From Turnera subulata (taxonomy: Eukaryota; Streptophyta; Magnoliopsida; Malpighiales; Passifloraceae), in assembly GCA_028386065.3 (NCBI GenBank), contig JAKUCV010000410.1, forward strand, positions 1-64,000: a stretch of 64,000 nt of DNA. Reading direction: 5' to 3'. Under the pieces are notes generated by a model. It ran no database searches. It had not been told where the DNA came from and was given only the letters and a program-made list of their open reading frames with translations. The translations under genes and the position numbers were made by a program. Of this stretch, positions 20,052 to 31,998 are shown one piece after another. Position 1 is the first letter of the stretch. Each line of letters opens with the position of its first letter.

Positions 20052-23000
20052 ATGGAGGATAAAGCTAGCTTTATAAAACTCACTTCATCGAATTACTCTG
20101 TGTGGAAGATGTATATGGAGGATCATTTGTACTGCAATGATTTGTTTGGGCCTATTGAGTGTGAGGGTCGAAAGGATGCAAGTAGAAGTGATAAAGAGTG
20201 GAACTCTTTGAATCGGAAAATTGTTGCTAATATCTGGAAGTGGATTGATGTTAGTGTGGTTCATCATGTGAGTCAGATCACAGATGCTTATGAGTTGTGG
20301 AAGAAGCTGGAAGATTTGTTTGAGAAGCAGAATGCGCAGAACAAGGCCTTTCTAATTAAAGGCCTTGTGAATCTGAAGTATTCAGATGGGCATGATATGT
20401 CAGAGCACTTAAACAACTTCTAAGGGATCTTGAACCACTTGACTACTTTGGGGATAAATCTAGATGATGAAGTGCAAGCATTGATTTTGTTGAGTTCTTT
20501 GCCAGACAGTTGGGAGACTTTGACAGTATCTCTTAGTAATTCTGCTCATGCTGTGAAGCTCACTTTAGATGCAGTAAAGGATAGTGTGTTGGATGAAGCC
20601 GCCAGGAGGAAAGAATTGGGGGTTAAGTCCACTGATTCAGAGGCCCTTGTTACAGAGAACAAGGGGAGGAGCAAGAGCAGAAAATCGCAAGGGAGGAAAC
20701 ATTCCAAGTCTCGTGACAAGGAGAAAGAATGGAAGCCTAGAGGAAATTCCAAATTCAGAAGTGAGATTAGATGCTACTACTGTGATAAGCCGGGACATAT
20801 CAAAAGAGAGTGTAGGAGTTTCAAGAGAGATCAAGAAAAGGGAGAAGGAAAGAAGGTTGCCAAAGAAGATTCAAGTGCAGTGGCAATTGATTCTGACGAT
20901 GATTCATTCCTTTTATATGAGGAGGAGAACATTAATGTTGCACAGCAAGAATATACATGGGTTTTAGATAGTGGTGCTTCCCGACACGTCACACCTTGTA
21001 GAGAGTTCTTTAGTACCTACAAGAGTGGTGACTTTGGCTCATTGAAGATGGGTAACAAGTTCGATGCTCGAATTGTTAGAGTCGGTGATATTTGTCTAGA
21101 AACCAATCTTGGGTGCAAGTTGCTACTCAAGGAAGTGAGACATGTTCCGGATCTTCAATTGAATTTGATCTCCACCGGCATTCTTGATGATGAGGGATAT
21201 CACAGTAGTTTTGGCAAAGGGGTTTGGAAACTTACTAGAGGAAAGGGTGCAATTGTCTTGGCAAAAGGGAAAAAGGAGAATACTCTCTACCGGACTCAAG
21301 CAAAGCCTTGCTATGATGAAGTAAATGCCGTTGAGCATGAAGTCTCTATGGAGTTGTGGAATAAGAGACTTGGGCACTTGAGTGAGAAAGGCCTACAATT
21401 GCTTGCAAAGAAAGAGTTATTGCCAAGCTTGTCAGGTACTTTGTCTAAATCTTGCACTCATTATTTAGTTGGCAAGCAACATAGAGTGTCTTTCCATACT
21501 TTTCCTCCATTTAGAAAAAGTAATGCTCTTGATTTAGTTCACACTGATGTTTGTTTCTGAGTGATGGATCCAATGGAGGTGCTTTGTATTCTGTAACCTT
21601 TATTGATGACCACTCTAGAAAAGTGTGGGCTTTTGTGTTGAAGAGTAAAGATCAAGTGCTTGATGTGTTCAAGAAGTTCCATGCCAGTGTTGAGAGAGAA
21701 ACTGGGATGAAGTTGAAGGCCGTTAAAGCGGACAATGGTGGTGAATACCAGGGGCCATTTGAAGAGTATTGCAACTCTTATGGCATCAAGCTTGTGAAGA
21801 CACCTCCCAAAACACCGCAGCACAATGGTGTAGCAGAGAGAATGAACAAAACCATTTGCAATAGAGTTGTTAGTATGCTTTCTCATGCAAAATTGCCTAA
21901 GTCATTTTGGGGTGAGGCAATGAGGACTGCAGTTGATTTGATCAATTTATCTCCTTCCACGGCACTTGATGGTGATGTTTCAGATAAAGTGTGGAGTGGA
22001 AAGAATGTGTCCTACAAGCACTTGAAAGTGTTTGGTTGCAAGGCATTTGTTCATGTGCCTAGAGATAAGAGGTCCAAGCTTGATAGCAAGGCCAAGCAGT
22101 GTATCTTCCTTGGATATGGGCATAATGAGTTCGGGTACAGATTGTGGGATTTGAAGAACAAGAAGATCATAAGGAGCAGAGATGTGGTGTTCTTTGAAGA
22201 CCAGACACTAGAAGATTTTGATAAGATGGAAAAGCCTACTACTTCTTCCTCTTCTTCTAGTGAGGTACTAGGTGGCCCAAGCACAGTTCCGTTTGTCCAT
22301 GTTGATCACGGGGGAGATGTGTAGAATGATGATGGTGATGCAATTGGTCATGAGCCCGATGATGTTCCAACAGTTGATGATGATGCACCGGAGCATGTTG
22401 ACGTAGAGCCACCACCACAGCCACAATTGAGAAGGTCATCAAGAGAGCCTCAACCGTCTATAAGGTATCCATCCAATGAGTGGGTGACAGTTACAGATGA
22501 AGGAGAGCCAGAAAGTTATGAAGAGGCCATTTCACTTGATGATAGAAGAAAATGATTGGAAGCCATGCAAGATGAGATGAATTCCTTGCATGAGAACAAC
22601 ACTTATGAGTTGGTTGAGTTGCCAAAGGGGAGGAGAGCACTTAATAACAAATGGATCTTTGAGCTAAAGACGGATGAAAGTACTTCACAGCCAAGGTACA
22701 AGGCGAGATTGGTTGTGAAAGGATTTGGTCAAAAGAAGGGGATTGATTTTGATGAAATCTTTTCTCCCATTGTGAAGATGTCTTCTATCCGGGTTGTCTT
22801 GGGTTTGGCCGCTCATTTGGACTTGGAGATTGGACAACTTGATGTGAAGACAGCTTTTCTCCATGGTGAGCTAGAGGAAGAAATCTACATAAAGCAACCG
22901 AAAGGGTTTGAAGTCAAGAGAAAAGAGAACCATGTATGCAAGCTAAGGAAGAGCTTATATGGTCTTAAGCAAGCTCCGAGGTAATGGTACAAGAAGTTTG

Positions 23001-24069
23001 ACTTCTTCATGATAGATCATGAGTTCAGCAGGACTACCTCTGATCATTGTGTCTATGTCAAGAGGTACTCTGATGATAATTTTACTATCCTCTTGCTATA
23101 TGTGGATGATATGTTGATTGATGGCCATGATGCAAAGAAAATCCGAAGTTTGAAGAAAGCTTTGAGTAGTTTATTTGCAATGAAGGATTTGGGACCGGCA
23201 AAGCAAATACTTGGTATGAAGATCTCCAGAGACCGAAAGAAGAAGATATTGTGGTTGTCTCAGGAAAGATCTATTGAGAAGATACTTGGCAAGTTCAACA
23301 TGAGCAAGGCGAAACCTGTGAGTTCTCCACTTGCAGCTCACTTTAGGCTTAGTTCCAAGCAAAGTCCTAGAAGTGACCAAGAGAAGGAAGAGATGAAGAA
23401 AGTGCCTTATGCTTCAGCCGTGGGTAGCTTGATGTATGCCATGGTGTGCACTAGGCCGGATATTGCCTATGCCGTTGGTGTTGTTAGCCAGTTCATGTCT
23501 AATCCGGGTAAAGAGTATTGGTCAGTCGTGAAATGGATATTGCGGTATCTCAGAGGTACTTCTAGTCTGTGTTTATCCTTTGGCCATGGGAGTCCGATAC
23601 TTGAGGGGTATACGGATGCGGATATGGCAGGAGATGTTGATTCTAGAAAGTCTACTTCTGGGTTTATGATGACCTTTGCAGGGGGAGCCGTGTCATGGCA
23701 ATCAAAGTTGCAGAAGTGTGTAGCATTGTCCACTACGGAGCCCGAGTATATTGCCCTGTCAGAGGGTGGGAAAGAAGTTATGTGGATGAAGAAACTTCTT
23801 GAGGAACTTGGTCTTAGCAAAACAAGTTCGTTGTGCATTGTGATAGTCAGAGCGTCATCCATCTCAGTAAGAATCCTACCTTTCATTCAAGGTCTAAGCA
23901 CATTGAGGTGCGGTATCAATGGATACGGGAAGCTATTGAGATGAAGCAATTATGTGTTGAGAAAATCCATACGGAGGATAATGGCTCCGATATGATGACT
24001 AAGCCACTACCGAAGGAGAAGCTTATTTTTTTCCTGAAGCAAGAGGGCTTGGTAGAGCCCTCCATGTGA
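20052..24069 (+). pseudogene. Copia gag-pol polyprotein, broken
   Basis: Starts at ATG 20052. Visible parts in order: a UBN2-type gag, zinc knuckle CYYCDKPGHIKREC (about 20772), protease WVLDSGASRH (about 20959), the GAG-pre-integrase region GHLSEKGLQLL, integrase with TFIDDHSRK, KADNGGEY and NGVAERMN, reverse transcriptase with YVDDMLI (about 23099) and RNase H (DADMAGDVDSRKSTSG, ALSTTEPEY). Lesions: TAA at 20421-20423, a frameshift near 21553, TAG at 22322-22324, TGA at 22553-22555, TAA at 22982-22984 and a frameshift near 23830. The last cysteine of the integrase zinc finger is tyrosine (CTHYLVGKQ). It cannot make a complete polyprotein. Confidence 0.95.
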
Positions 24070-24085
24070 GTTTGGGGGGGGATAT
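24069..24085 (+). promoter_or_regulatory. Polypurine tract
   Basis: A G-run (tttggggggggat) directly before the 3' LTR, in the position of the plus-strand priming site. Confidence 0.8.
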
Positions 24086-24858
24086 TGTTGGGTGGATGGG
24101 TCCAAACCCACATGGGGCCCACCACTTGACACAAAAGAAAAGAAAAAAAAGAAGAAACAGTTGAGTGGCAGTGTGTGTGAGTGCTGCAGCAAAATAGAAA
24201 AAAAATAAAAGAGAGAGAGATAGTAGCATTTCAGTATAGGCAGCAAAATTTAGAAAAGAAACAGAGAGGAGTGACAAGAGGAAGGGGAAGAAAATGGGGG
24301 AGATGTCTTCATCTTGCAAGCCTTGATCGTGTAGCTAACGGAGCCCGATCTTGATGAAATTTCAGTATGTTGTTCTCCTCTTCGAGCTCTACAAAATGAA
24401 CGGAGTTGATCGTTGAGAAGCTTGATGTTTCCGGGTATTGGTGTTATACCCATTTGGTGAGACTTACCCACTTTTCCTCTAATTTATTGCTTGTAATCCA
24501 CTAGTACAGTGATGAGTTTGTTGTTGGAGCCAAGATATGTTGTTCTTGATGTTGCTGCTAGTGTGTTAGCCTCTAGTTTTATCTAGAGAGGAATGTTTGT
24601 TGTGAACCCATTATTATTTGATATAGTGGAAGATTGACGGACTTCGGTCCCGTGGTTTTTACCCCGCCTTGGGGGTTTTCCACGTATATTCGGTGTTGTG
24701 GTTGTATTGGTTTTTGTTGCTAGCATTTATTGGCTTGGTTGTGGATATCTCATTTTGGTGGCACAAAGAGGGAAAATTAATTGACCGGGTTATTCCGCTG
24801 CGCATTTAATTCCTATTGATTTTGTTGTTGTGTTGAATTGGTGTGTCTTTCCCCAACA
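24086..24858 (+). repeat. 3' LTR of the Copia element
   Basis: 773 bases, TG...CA, nearly identical to the 5' LTR. Confidence 0.95.
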
Positions 24859-24863
24859 CAAAG

Positions 24864-25794
24864 CTCCGGTGAGTTCTTTAAAGCACATGATCAGTTGTTG
24901 TAATCTTTATCTTCTGGAAAGCCTTTCAAAAGCATTCACTCAACCATGATCAGTCTTATAATTCTCTTCTTACAATTCATAAATGCACACAATATTACAG
25001 ATTTTCCAAAATAAAACCCAAACTAATAGGACATTTTTTTTGGTCATCTTTGGACAATTATGCAATCAAAGCAAGCCTACAAAAAATGAGTCCAACCATT
25101 TCAACAAACCCACGAAATTTCTAGATCAAAATTAATAATGCAATAGCCAAACTGAAAGGGATATATACCACAAACCACACCAAATTCAACTTGTAACAAC
25201 CCCCTAGCTAAGATTCTACTTTTTTTCCTCATTGGTATTTCAGCGAAAAAGAAACTGCTCTAATCAGCAAAAGTAGTATATGGTACAAGTCCAAAAGCTT
25301 CGGCCCATCATAAGCCTCTTATGGCCCAAAGATGTGGGTTCAAATAGACCATATTATGGACCAACTTTTTCCTGTATGTTCATTTTCCTTGACCTGCTTA
25401 TACCTTTTGGTGATCCAAGAAAGTTTTTCTTCTAAAATTTTGGCATTCATCATTCCAAGTTAATGAGAACATGCCAAATGAAGTGTAGAAATTTGTTAAC
25501 TGTAATTAAAGGATACTACAATGATAAAATTATTTCATGCCAAATGAAGTGTAGAAATTTGTTAACTGTAATTAAAGGAACATAATAAGCTCTACTACCA
25601 TGAAAGAATTGTGATCAGGTGAGTTCTTATTGATTACGGTATAGGTATTTATAAGATAGTTATAGAGCTAGTATACAATTAGATAATGATAACTCTATAC
25701 AAATAGAAGTTATCTCTACTAATATATACAACTAAACAGATAGAATATAAGTGGAATTATCATGGGATTATATTGTTATAGATGTTAGGTGTTC
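24864..25794. other. AT-rich intergenic region with a 44-bp duplication
   Basis: The 44-base sequence beginning catgccaaatgaagtgtaga occurs at 25470-25513 and again, exactly, at 25536-25579, with a 22-base spacer. Nothing else is recognised. Confidence 0.7.
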
Positions 25795-25985
25795 CAACGT
25801 TTAAAATTGATATCCACAATACTTGAGACAGAAGTTCAGCTTGGCCTCCCACTCTCAGACATTTCGCAAAAATCATGCCCCTACAAATTAGGTAGAAATT
25901 GCTTTAAACACAATTTGGACAATAGTTGTCTTGCCTATGCCTCCCATTCCCCAAATAAGAGGAAGTTTAATGATCGTCATTTGCG
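25795..25985 (-). pseudogene. TIR-NBS relic (P-loop region)
   Basis: The minus strand reads LIWGMGGIGKTTIVQIVFKA, then IST-stop-FVGA-stop-FLRNV-stop. This aligns with the TN1 P-loop and following RNBS-A region (GIWGMGGMGKTTIAEVVFKA ... FLRNV). The three stops show that it is dead. Similarity outside this ~190-base stretch is not visible. It is a third TIR-NBS trace in the cluster, in the opposite orientation to TN1 and TN2. Confidence 0.85.
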
Positions 25986-26245
25986 TGTAGAGTACTTAAA
26001 AGACGAAACTTCTTGGCAATTTGGTCATTAGGCACCAAATTCTTCCGAACTAAATATAATTATTGTATTCATATATCGTAAAATTTTGTTTTAAGAGCCA
26101 TTATCCACCAAGCCATCATCCTTTTTATTAGTTGCTTTAAGAGCTATGTTTAATTATAACTCCTAATTATATATCAGAATTTTTAGCCCAAGAAACGAGA
26201 ACTTCATAAAAATGATTTGAAGGAAACTATGAATAGACCAAGCAC

Positions 26246-26398
<153 letters not shown>

Positions 26399-27239
26399 AT
26401 GTCATGAAAATAAAAGAACTTTTTTTTAATGCTAAAAAGTTAGGATAGATATGACAAGAAGAGCATCAGATTCGGCGTAAATTTATCTGCGGTGGACTTT
26501 TCAACACAGGAACTCATAAGCAACTCATAAGCAAATTATCTGAGATGGATTTTATTTATTATTGACAATTTGGTATCATATATATATATACACAACAACT
26601 CGTAAGCAAATACTCAAACCTTGTTGACTTTTTGATCTGTGATTACTTGGTCTATATATCCCAATGTTGTGCTATATGTCACACAAATATTAATTTGTTG
26701 ATGAACTTGATTTCCACGTAGACAGAAAACATTAATGATTAAGAAGCTCTAACCAGCCCACCAATGATAATTGATAAGCTAGTAGTCATTGAAAATGTCA
26801 AAGTTTTGAAATGATGCAGTGATCATCGTGTCATTTGGGAAAGTGAAATGCCAATATACTAGAATTATTCGCTGATGATCAAAGCAAAACAAAAGAAAAT
26901 TAATTTTTCTAGTTTCTAACTAAAGGTTAAGGCAGGGAATGAATTGAAGGAACTACTGCTTTTTGTTTGATCAAAATTAATCCTCGTCTTCGCTTATGGC
27001 TGAAGATTTCACGAAAAATATTTTTTTAAAAATTTTTTGAATGGTTTTTCATCTCTCGTCTTTTTGGAAGTCTTTTTATAGCTTTCTTGTTTTTTCATTT
27101 CTTGTCTTTTTAAAAAGTCTTTAAATAGCTTTGGTTTGGGGAACTTTATCTGTTGTGCGTCTTCTTATTAGGGTATCAACTTTATCTTGAATCCTCAAAA
27201 TTTTGCAGTCTTATAATTCAGATATCCATCCCTCTAGTT
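26399..27239. other. AT-rich region and TN2 5' flank
   Basis: No gene. The last ~120 bases align with the TN1 promoter (aatagctttggtttgg, ctctagttATGGA), but TN1's CTATATAAG is replaced by non-TATA sequence. Confidence 0.6.
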
Positions 27240-29542
27240 ATGGACAAGTATGATATTTTCCTCAATCTCAGTTATGACTTTTTCTTCTTCATCCTCGTCC
27301 ATGGTCTCGTCACTCTTTGCATTAGAAAGATTTTGGGATCTCCTAAGTCTTCAGTGATTAATATGGCTGCGTCTTCTTCTTCTTCTTCATCCAGTAGTAA
27401 AAGTATTAATGTTGTATCCAACCGCAATAAAGATGATCTGAAGAAGAAGTACGATGTTTTTCTTAGCTTTAGAGGTCTTGAGATCCGCTTTGGTTTTACT
27501 AATAATCTCAAAGAAGCTCTAAGCCACAAGGGAATTGAGGTGTTCCTGGATGACGAGGGTCTTCAAGGAGGAGATGATATATTGCCCATCCTATTACAAA
27601 GAATCCGAGAATCCAAGATTTTTGTGGTTGTCTTCTCCAAGAACTATGCAGATTCTTCCTGGTGCTTGGATGAGCTCGTCCAGATCCATGAACAGTGCAT
27701 GCAAGCTCATCATCCAAACCAATACGCAGATTCTATGGAGTGGATCCAACCCATGTTCAAGAGCTGCAGGGTGATTTTGGGAGAGCATTCAGGGAATTGC
27801 AAAGAAAATTCGATTTGGAAAAGGTAAAGAAATGGAAGGATGCTTTGTCTCACATATCCAATCTAAAAGGCTGGGATTCTCACAACTTCAGGTACCACGA
27901 GAAAATTACAAACCTGCTTACTTTTTTTTTTGGCAATTTTCTTCCAATAAATTATCTCCATTCGGCTGTACATATTATGCTTTCTTTACTTCTTTCTTTT
28001 TTTCCCATGTATGACTTTTTCTAACTAAGATTATCATTTTCTTACTATCTTAATTTTGTAACTTAGGAACCAGTGGATTTTTTGTCCCTTTACTGTCCTC
28101 GATTTTGAAATGTCAGCCCTGTATTAAAATTTTATGGATTTTTACTGTCCTCGATTTTGAAATGTCACCATCATGATATAATATAGAAACATGTGTCTAA
28201 GACGGTCGTCCGGTGGCGGGAGTACCAAAAAATCATACATTTAAAGTAGTACGAGGACCAAAATCCATTAAATTTTGGTACATGACTGACATTTAAAAAA
28301 TGAGGGCGGTACAGGGATCAAAAATCAACTTGTTCCTTGTAACTTATTTTCATCCAAAGTCTCACTTAGAAGTATACCCTAATTTATGTTTGCAAACCTT
28401 TTTAGCAATGGTCTTCCAATAAATTATTTCCAATTCTCTATACATATTTTTTTTTCTCTGTTTTTTACTTAAATTAACATGGATTCAATCATGCTAGGTT
28501 TGAGTCCGAGCTAATCAAGGAAATAGTGAAAGACATTGAGAGCAAATTAAAGCATTCATCCATGCCCATTGTCAAAACAAAAGAAAAAATGCCTTCATAT
28601 GACTTTAGTGGCTTGGTGGGGATGGAATCACGTCTTGAAGAGGTTCTATCACTAGTAAGTACTGATGGAGAATCAAGTAGTAGTAGTAGTAGTAGCATAC
28701 GCATTGTGGGCATTCGGGGAATGGATGGCATAGGCAAGACAACCATTGCTGAAACTGTTTTTAAAAGGATTTCTCGTCATTTCGAAGGGTCATGCTTTTT
28801 GCCAAATGTCAAGGAAATGTCAGCACCAGTAGCCAATGAACTTATATCCCTACTCCTAGATATACCAAGCCTAAATGTGATAACACCCAAGATGTTAATG
28901 TCATGGAGGCTCAGGAGGAAAAAGGTTGTAATTGTTGCCGATGATGTGAACAGCTTCCTGCAATTGGAATATGTGATCCGACATAGTAATCATTTATTTT
29001 GCCCGGGGAGCATAGTCATTGTAACAAGCAGGAATAGACAAGTTCTTGAATGCCGATGTGATGCAATTTACGAGGTTACAAGGTTAAACAATGAGGATTC
29101 TCTTCAACTCTTCAAATTACATGCATTTAGAGAAAATAGCATAATGTATTTGGATCCAAGTTTCATAGAACTGTCAAGGGAGATGGTAAGATATGCCCAC
29201 GGCAATCCTTTGGCTCTTAAAGTATTGGGTTGCAATATGTTCCAAAAGGACAAAGAAGATTGGGAAAGGGCATTAAGGAAGTTGAGAAAATTTCTTCACA
29301 AGGGTATTGAAAATGTTCTAAAACTAAGTTATGATGGATTGGAGTCGCGCGAGCAGCGAATACTCTTTGACATTGCTTCTCTCGTTTTTAATGGGTGCTC
29401 TATACATCACGTTGGAGCAATTGGAAGAGATGCTAAGCATGTAATAGGACGGCTTGCGTATAAGTGTCTTGTTACTGTGTGTCAAAAGAATGAAACAGTG
29501 GAAATGCATGACTTGATACGACAAATGTATGGATACGCTCAG
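27240..29542 (+). pseudogene. TIR-NBS gene copy 2 (TN2), frameshifted
   Basis: Paralogue of TN1 with the same start context (ctctagttATGGA), a hydrophobic N-terminus (DFFFFILVHGLVTL), Ser-rich linker and TIR (KKYDVFLSFRG, SSWCLDEL). At about 27733 the run that in TN1 reads tcttaccagtg is replaced by one base, a net 10-base loss that shifts the frame inside the TIR domain. After it the original frame resumes (FYGVDPTHVQELQGDFG) to the donor at 27891/27892. Exon 2 runs 28498-29542: P-loop GMDGIGKTT (a loop glycine changed to aspartate), VVIVADDVN, VIVTSRNRQVL, GNPLALKVLG, MHDLIRQMYG. It ends at a CAG/GTAAG donor; a possible last exon at 29677-29706 would add EGERAAAVH. The intron carries a MITE. 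No LRRs. Probably non-functional. Confidence 0.9.
28066..28336. mobile_element. MULE-type MITE in the TN2 intron
   Basis: The ends are GGAACCAGTGGATTTTTTG and, reverse complemented, GGAACAAGTTGATTTTTG. A perfect 10-bp duplication TTGTAACTTA lies at 28056-28065 and 28337-28346. It accounts for nearly all of the length difference between the TN2 intron (606 bp) and the TN1 intron (312 bp), so it inserted after the TN duplication. Confidence 0.9.
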
Positions 29543-29992
29543 GTAAGATGATGACTGAAAATATATATATAGTTCTCTATTTTTTAGATTGATTTTAATT
29601 TGTTTATTTTTCTCAAACTAATTTGACATATATATATTACTCATATGTTCATTTGCTTTCGTCCAATGATGATCAGGAGGGCGAACGAGCTGCAGCTGTC
29701 CACTAAATGCAATTAATGGAAGCAGTGCAAGATGCAGAGGCAGACGTACTGGTGCATGGACTTCATGAGCCCTCTTCCACCTCCAACAAATTAGACACTA
29801 GGGTTTGGTGGAGGGGATGAGATGATGATCCCTTTTGGGGACATGAGTAGCAACTAATAGATAAGGAAAGAGAATATGTATATTTTCTTTTACCTAATTG
29901 AGTGAGTTAGATTATTGATAAGAAAAACAAAGGAGTTACACATCAAGGCAGATAGAGTCATAGAGTCCGTCACTACCCTCATGAGTACAATA
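29543..29992. other. TN2 3' flank
   Basis: Contains the candidate short last exon (29677-29706) with an upstream tcag acceptor. Otherwise no feature is seen. It ends at the target duplication of the MULE-like element. Confidence 0.5.
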
Positions 29993-31990
29993 CAGAAGAC
30001 CCGATAAAAAAGTTTTTTATGTCCCTACACTTTGTCGATTTCGTATTTATTGCCCCTCTTTCTTTAATTTCACTTATGGTGTCCCTGAACTCACGATTTA
30101 CATGGTCACATTGTCCATTTTACTTACTATTAGAGGTTGCTTGTTGTGGTGTCGACACTTGTCAGAGTGCTACATGCTGCTATTTTTTTTTGTTTTCCTT
30201 TTTTCCCAAAGTTAATATAAAAAAAATCCTTACTTAACTTATCAAAAAAATTTAAAAATATATTTACTTTTTTATTGATGAAAAAGAGGGAAAAAAAAAG
30301 CAGTTTGCCCATTTATTTATTTTTTGGACCGAGGTACAAAAATTTCTAGAATTAAAAAAAATATTTTTAATTTATTATTTGGCTAATAAGTTTGCTGGTA
30401 TGTACCAAAAAAACTATGCTGCTAGCCGTTGGATTAAAAACATGGACATGTTGATTTTTTTTTTGATACAGATTAAACCAACACTTTGTTAAAATAAAAT
30501 TAGAATGAAAAAACAAAAAATACTAACCCTCCCCCCTCTCTCTTTCCTCGACATGACATTTAAGTTCTTCTTCAACAGCCACCACTATTCTAGGTCGGCC
30601 ACCATAGTGTTCTTTACAAAAAAAAAAAAATAGAAGCACCACCAAGCACCACATAATCACAGCCACTAATCGTCTCCTTTGTTGCATGCCTTTTTACCTT
30701 TTGGTTCGTTAAAAAATTTAAAATTTTAAGAAACCAATTAAATCATCTGATCTGTGGCTGCAGATTCCTTCGGAGGGCACCGTCGGAGACCTAATCGCCG
30801 CGGTGATGCGGCAGTGCGAGAGGGAAGGTCGTCGCCTGTCGATTTGGACTGGGCGCATGTGACACTACTACACCATCTTCAAACGAGAGTGGTAGAGCAA
30901 GGTGGTGTTCGTTGTTGCCAAGCAAAACTCGAATCGCGAGGCCTTCATGGGTGCTCTGCCACTATGGAATCCGCTCCTCCGCCAGGGTCGTCGTCTCTTT
31001 GTTCCCCTTTCTCTTCTTTCCTTCCTCGATGGATATGTTTGGTTGTTGTTGGGGTTGGTTCGGTGGTGTTCGTAGGCATATTTATTCTTGCAGATTGTGG
31101 GCATGTTTGATCTCATGTTTCTAGATTGGACTCTATGGTCAGATTTGTGGCTATGGTGTTTGTGGCAGCAAGCCGCAGGAGGTGGATTGCATTGAGCAGT
31201 GGGTGAACTGTGGATGATGGTAAAGAAGGTGAGGAGAGTTTTTTCGGCAGATCTTGTTTTTTTTTTAGATTGTTCAATGTGAATTTAAAATTGGTGTATG
31301 AGTTAGATCTAAGTTTGCAAATTTTAATTTTTAAGATTGTTGAATTGATTTTTTTTTTTTGTTGTTTTCCACCCATCAGGGTAATGAAATATAACTGAGA
31401 CTTATATTTAGCCTTCATCTTTTTTTGTTATCTAAGGATTTGGCTTATTGTGTTGACATAAAATGTAACGACCCGGGTAAAATTTTTGTAAATTTTACCG
31501 AGTCGTTTGACTTTTACGGTGGATAATAAAGTTTTACTGCTGTTAAACAAGAATCATCCGAGAGTTTTACCGGGAATAATCGAACTTCAAAACCGATCCT
31601 CGATAATATGGACGCTCTAAAGTATTCTCCATCGACAACAGAGCCTCGGAAAATAATTCCAAAAATTATCTCAGGTTACCGGGAATTTTATACAGCTATC
31701 CGAACCTCGGATTGCAATTCCGAGACTTGGACAATGCTCAGGAGAATTAATTGGATTTTCCGAGCCCAAGTTGTATTCTCTGAATCGGGATGAATTTCGG
31801 AAAGACGAAAATGCCCTTAGGTTAAAACTAAAACCAAAGGAAACGTGGAGGGCAAAATAGTCTTTTGTCAGACCAGATTTTTCTTCTCTTCTGCTCAATC
31901 ATTCACGCAACATATCTCCAATAATACCACCGACCCTATCTTTTCTTTTTCTCTTTGTCTGCCAACACAGTCTGTCTGCCTCCTTTTTGT

Positions 31991-31998
31991 TTATAAAA
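31991..31998 (+). promoter_or_regulatory. TATA box of LTR element B
   Basis: TTATAAAA lies upstream of the C-rich leader and the donor CCAAG/GTGAGT. This is the expected promoter of the element. Confidence 0.55.

Larger units (their letters stand above)
19231..24858 (+). mobile_element. Full-length Copia retrotransposon (Tnt1/Tork-like), non-functional
   Basis: Two LTRs (19231-19999 and 24086-24858), each starting TGTTGG and ending CAACA, are flanked by a perfect 5-bp duplication CAAAG at 19226-19230 and 24859-24863. A primer-binding-like TGGTAGTGGAGCC follows the 5' LTR. A polypurine tract precedes the 3' LTR. Domain order gag, protease, integrase, reverse transcriptase, RNase H is the Copia order. 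By eye the LTRs differ at about 20 positions plus a few small indels, so the insertion is fairly recent. Confidence 0.97.

Noticed and set aside
21123..21886. Minus-strand ORFs in the Copia element
   Set aside because: Shadows of the integrase coding region.
30754..31110. 118-codon ORF in the MULE-like element
   Set aside because: GC-rich but no recognisable domain, and overlapping ORFs occur in other frames. Kept only as possible captured DNA.
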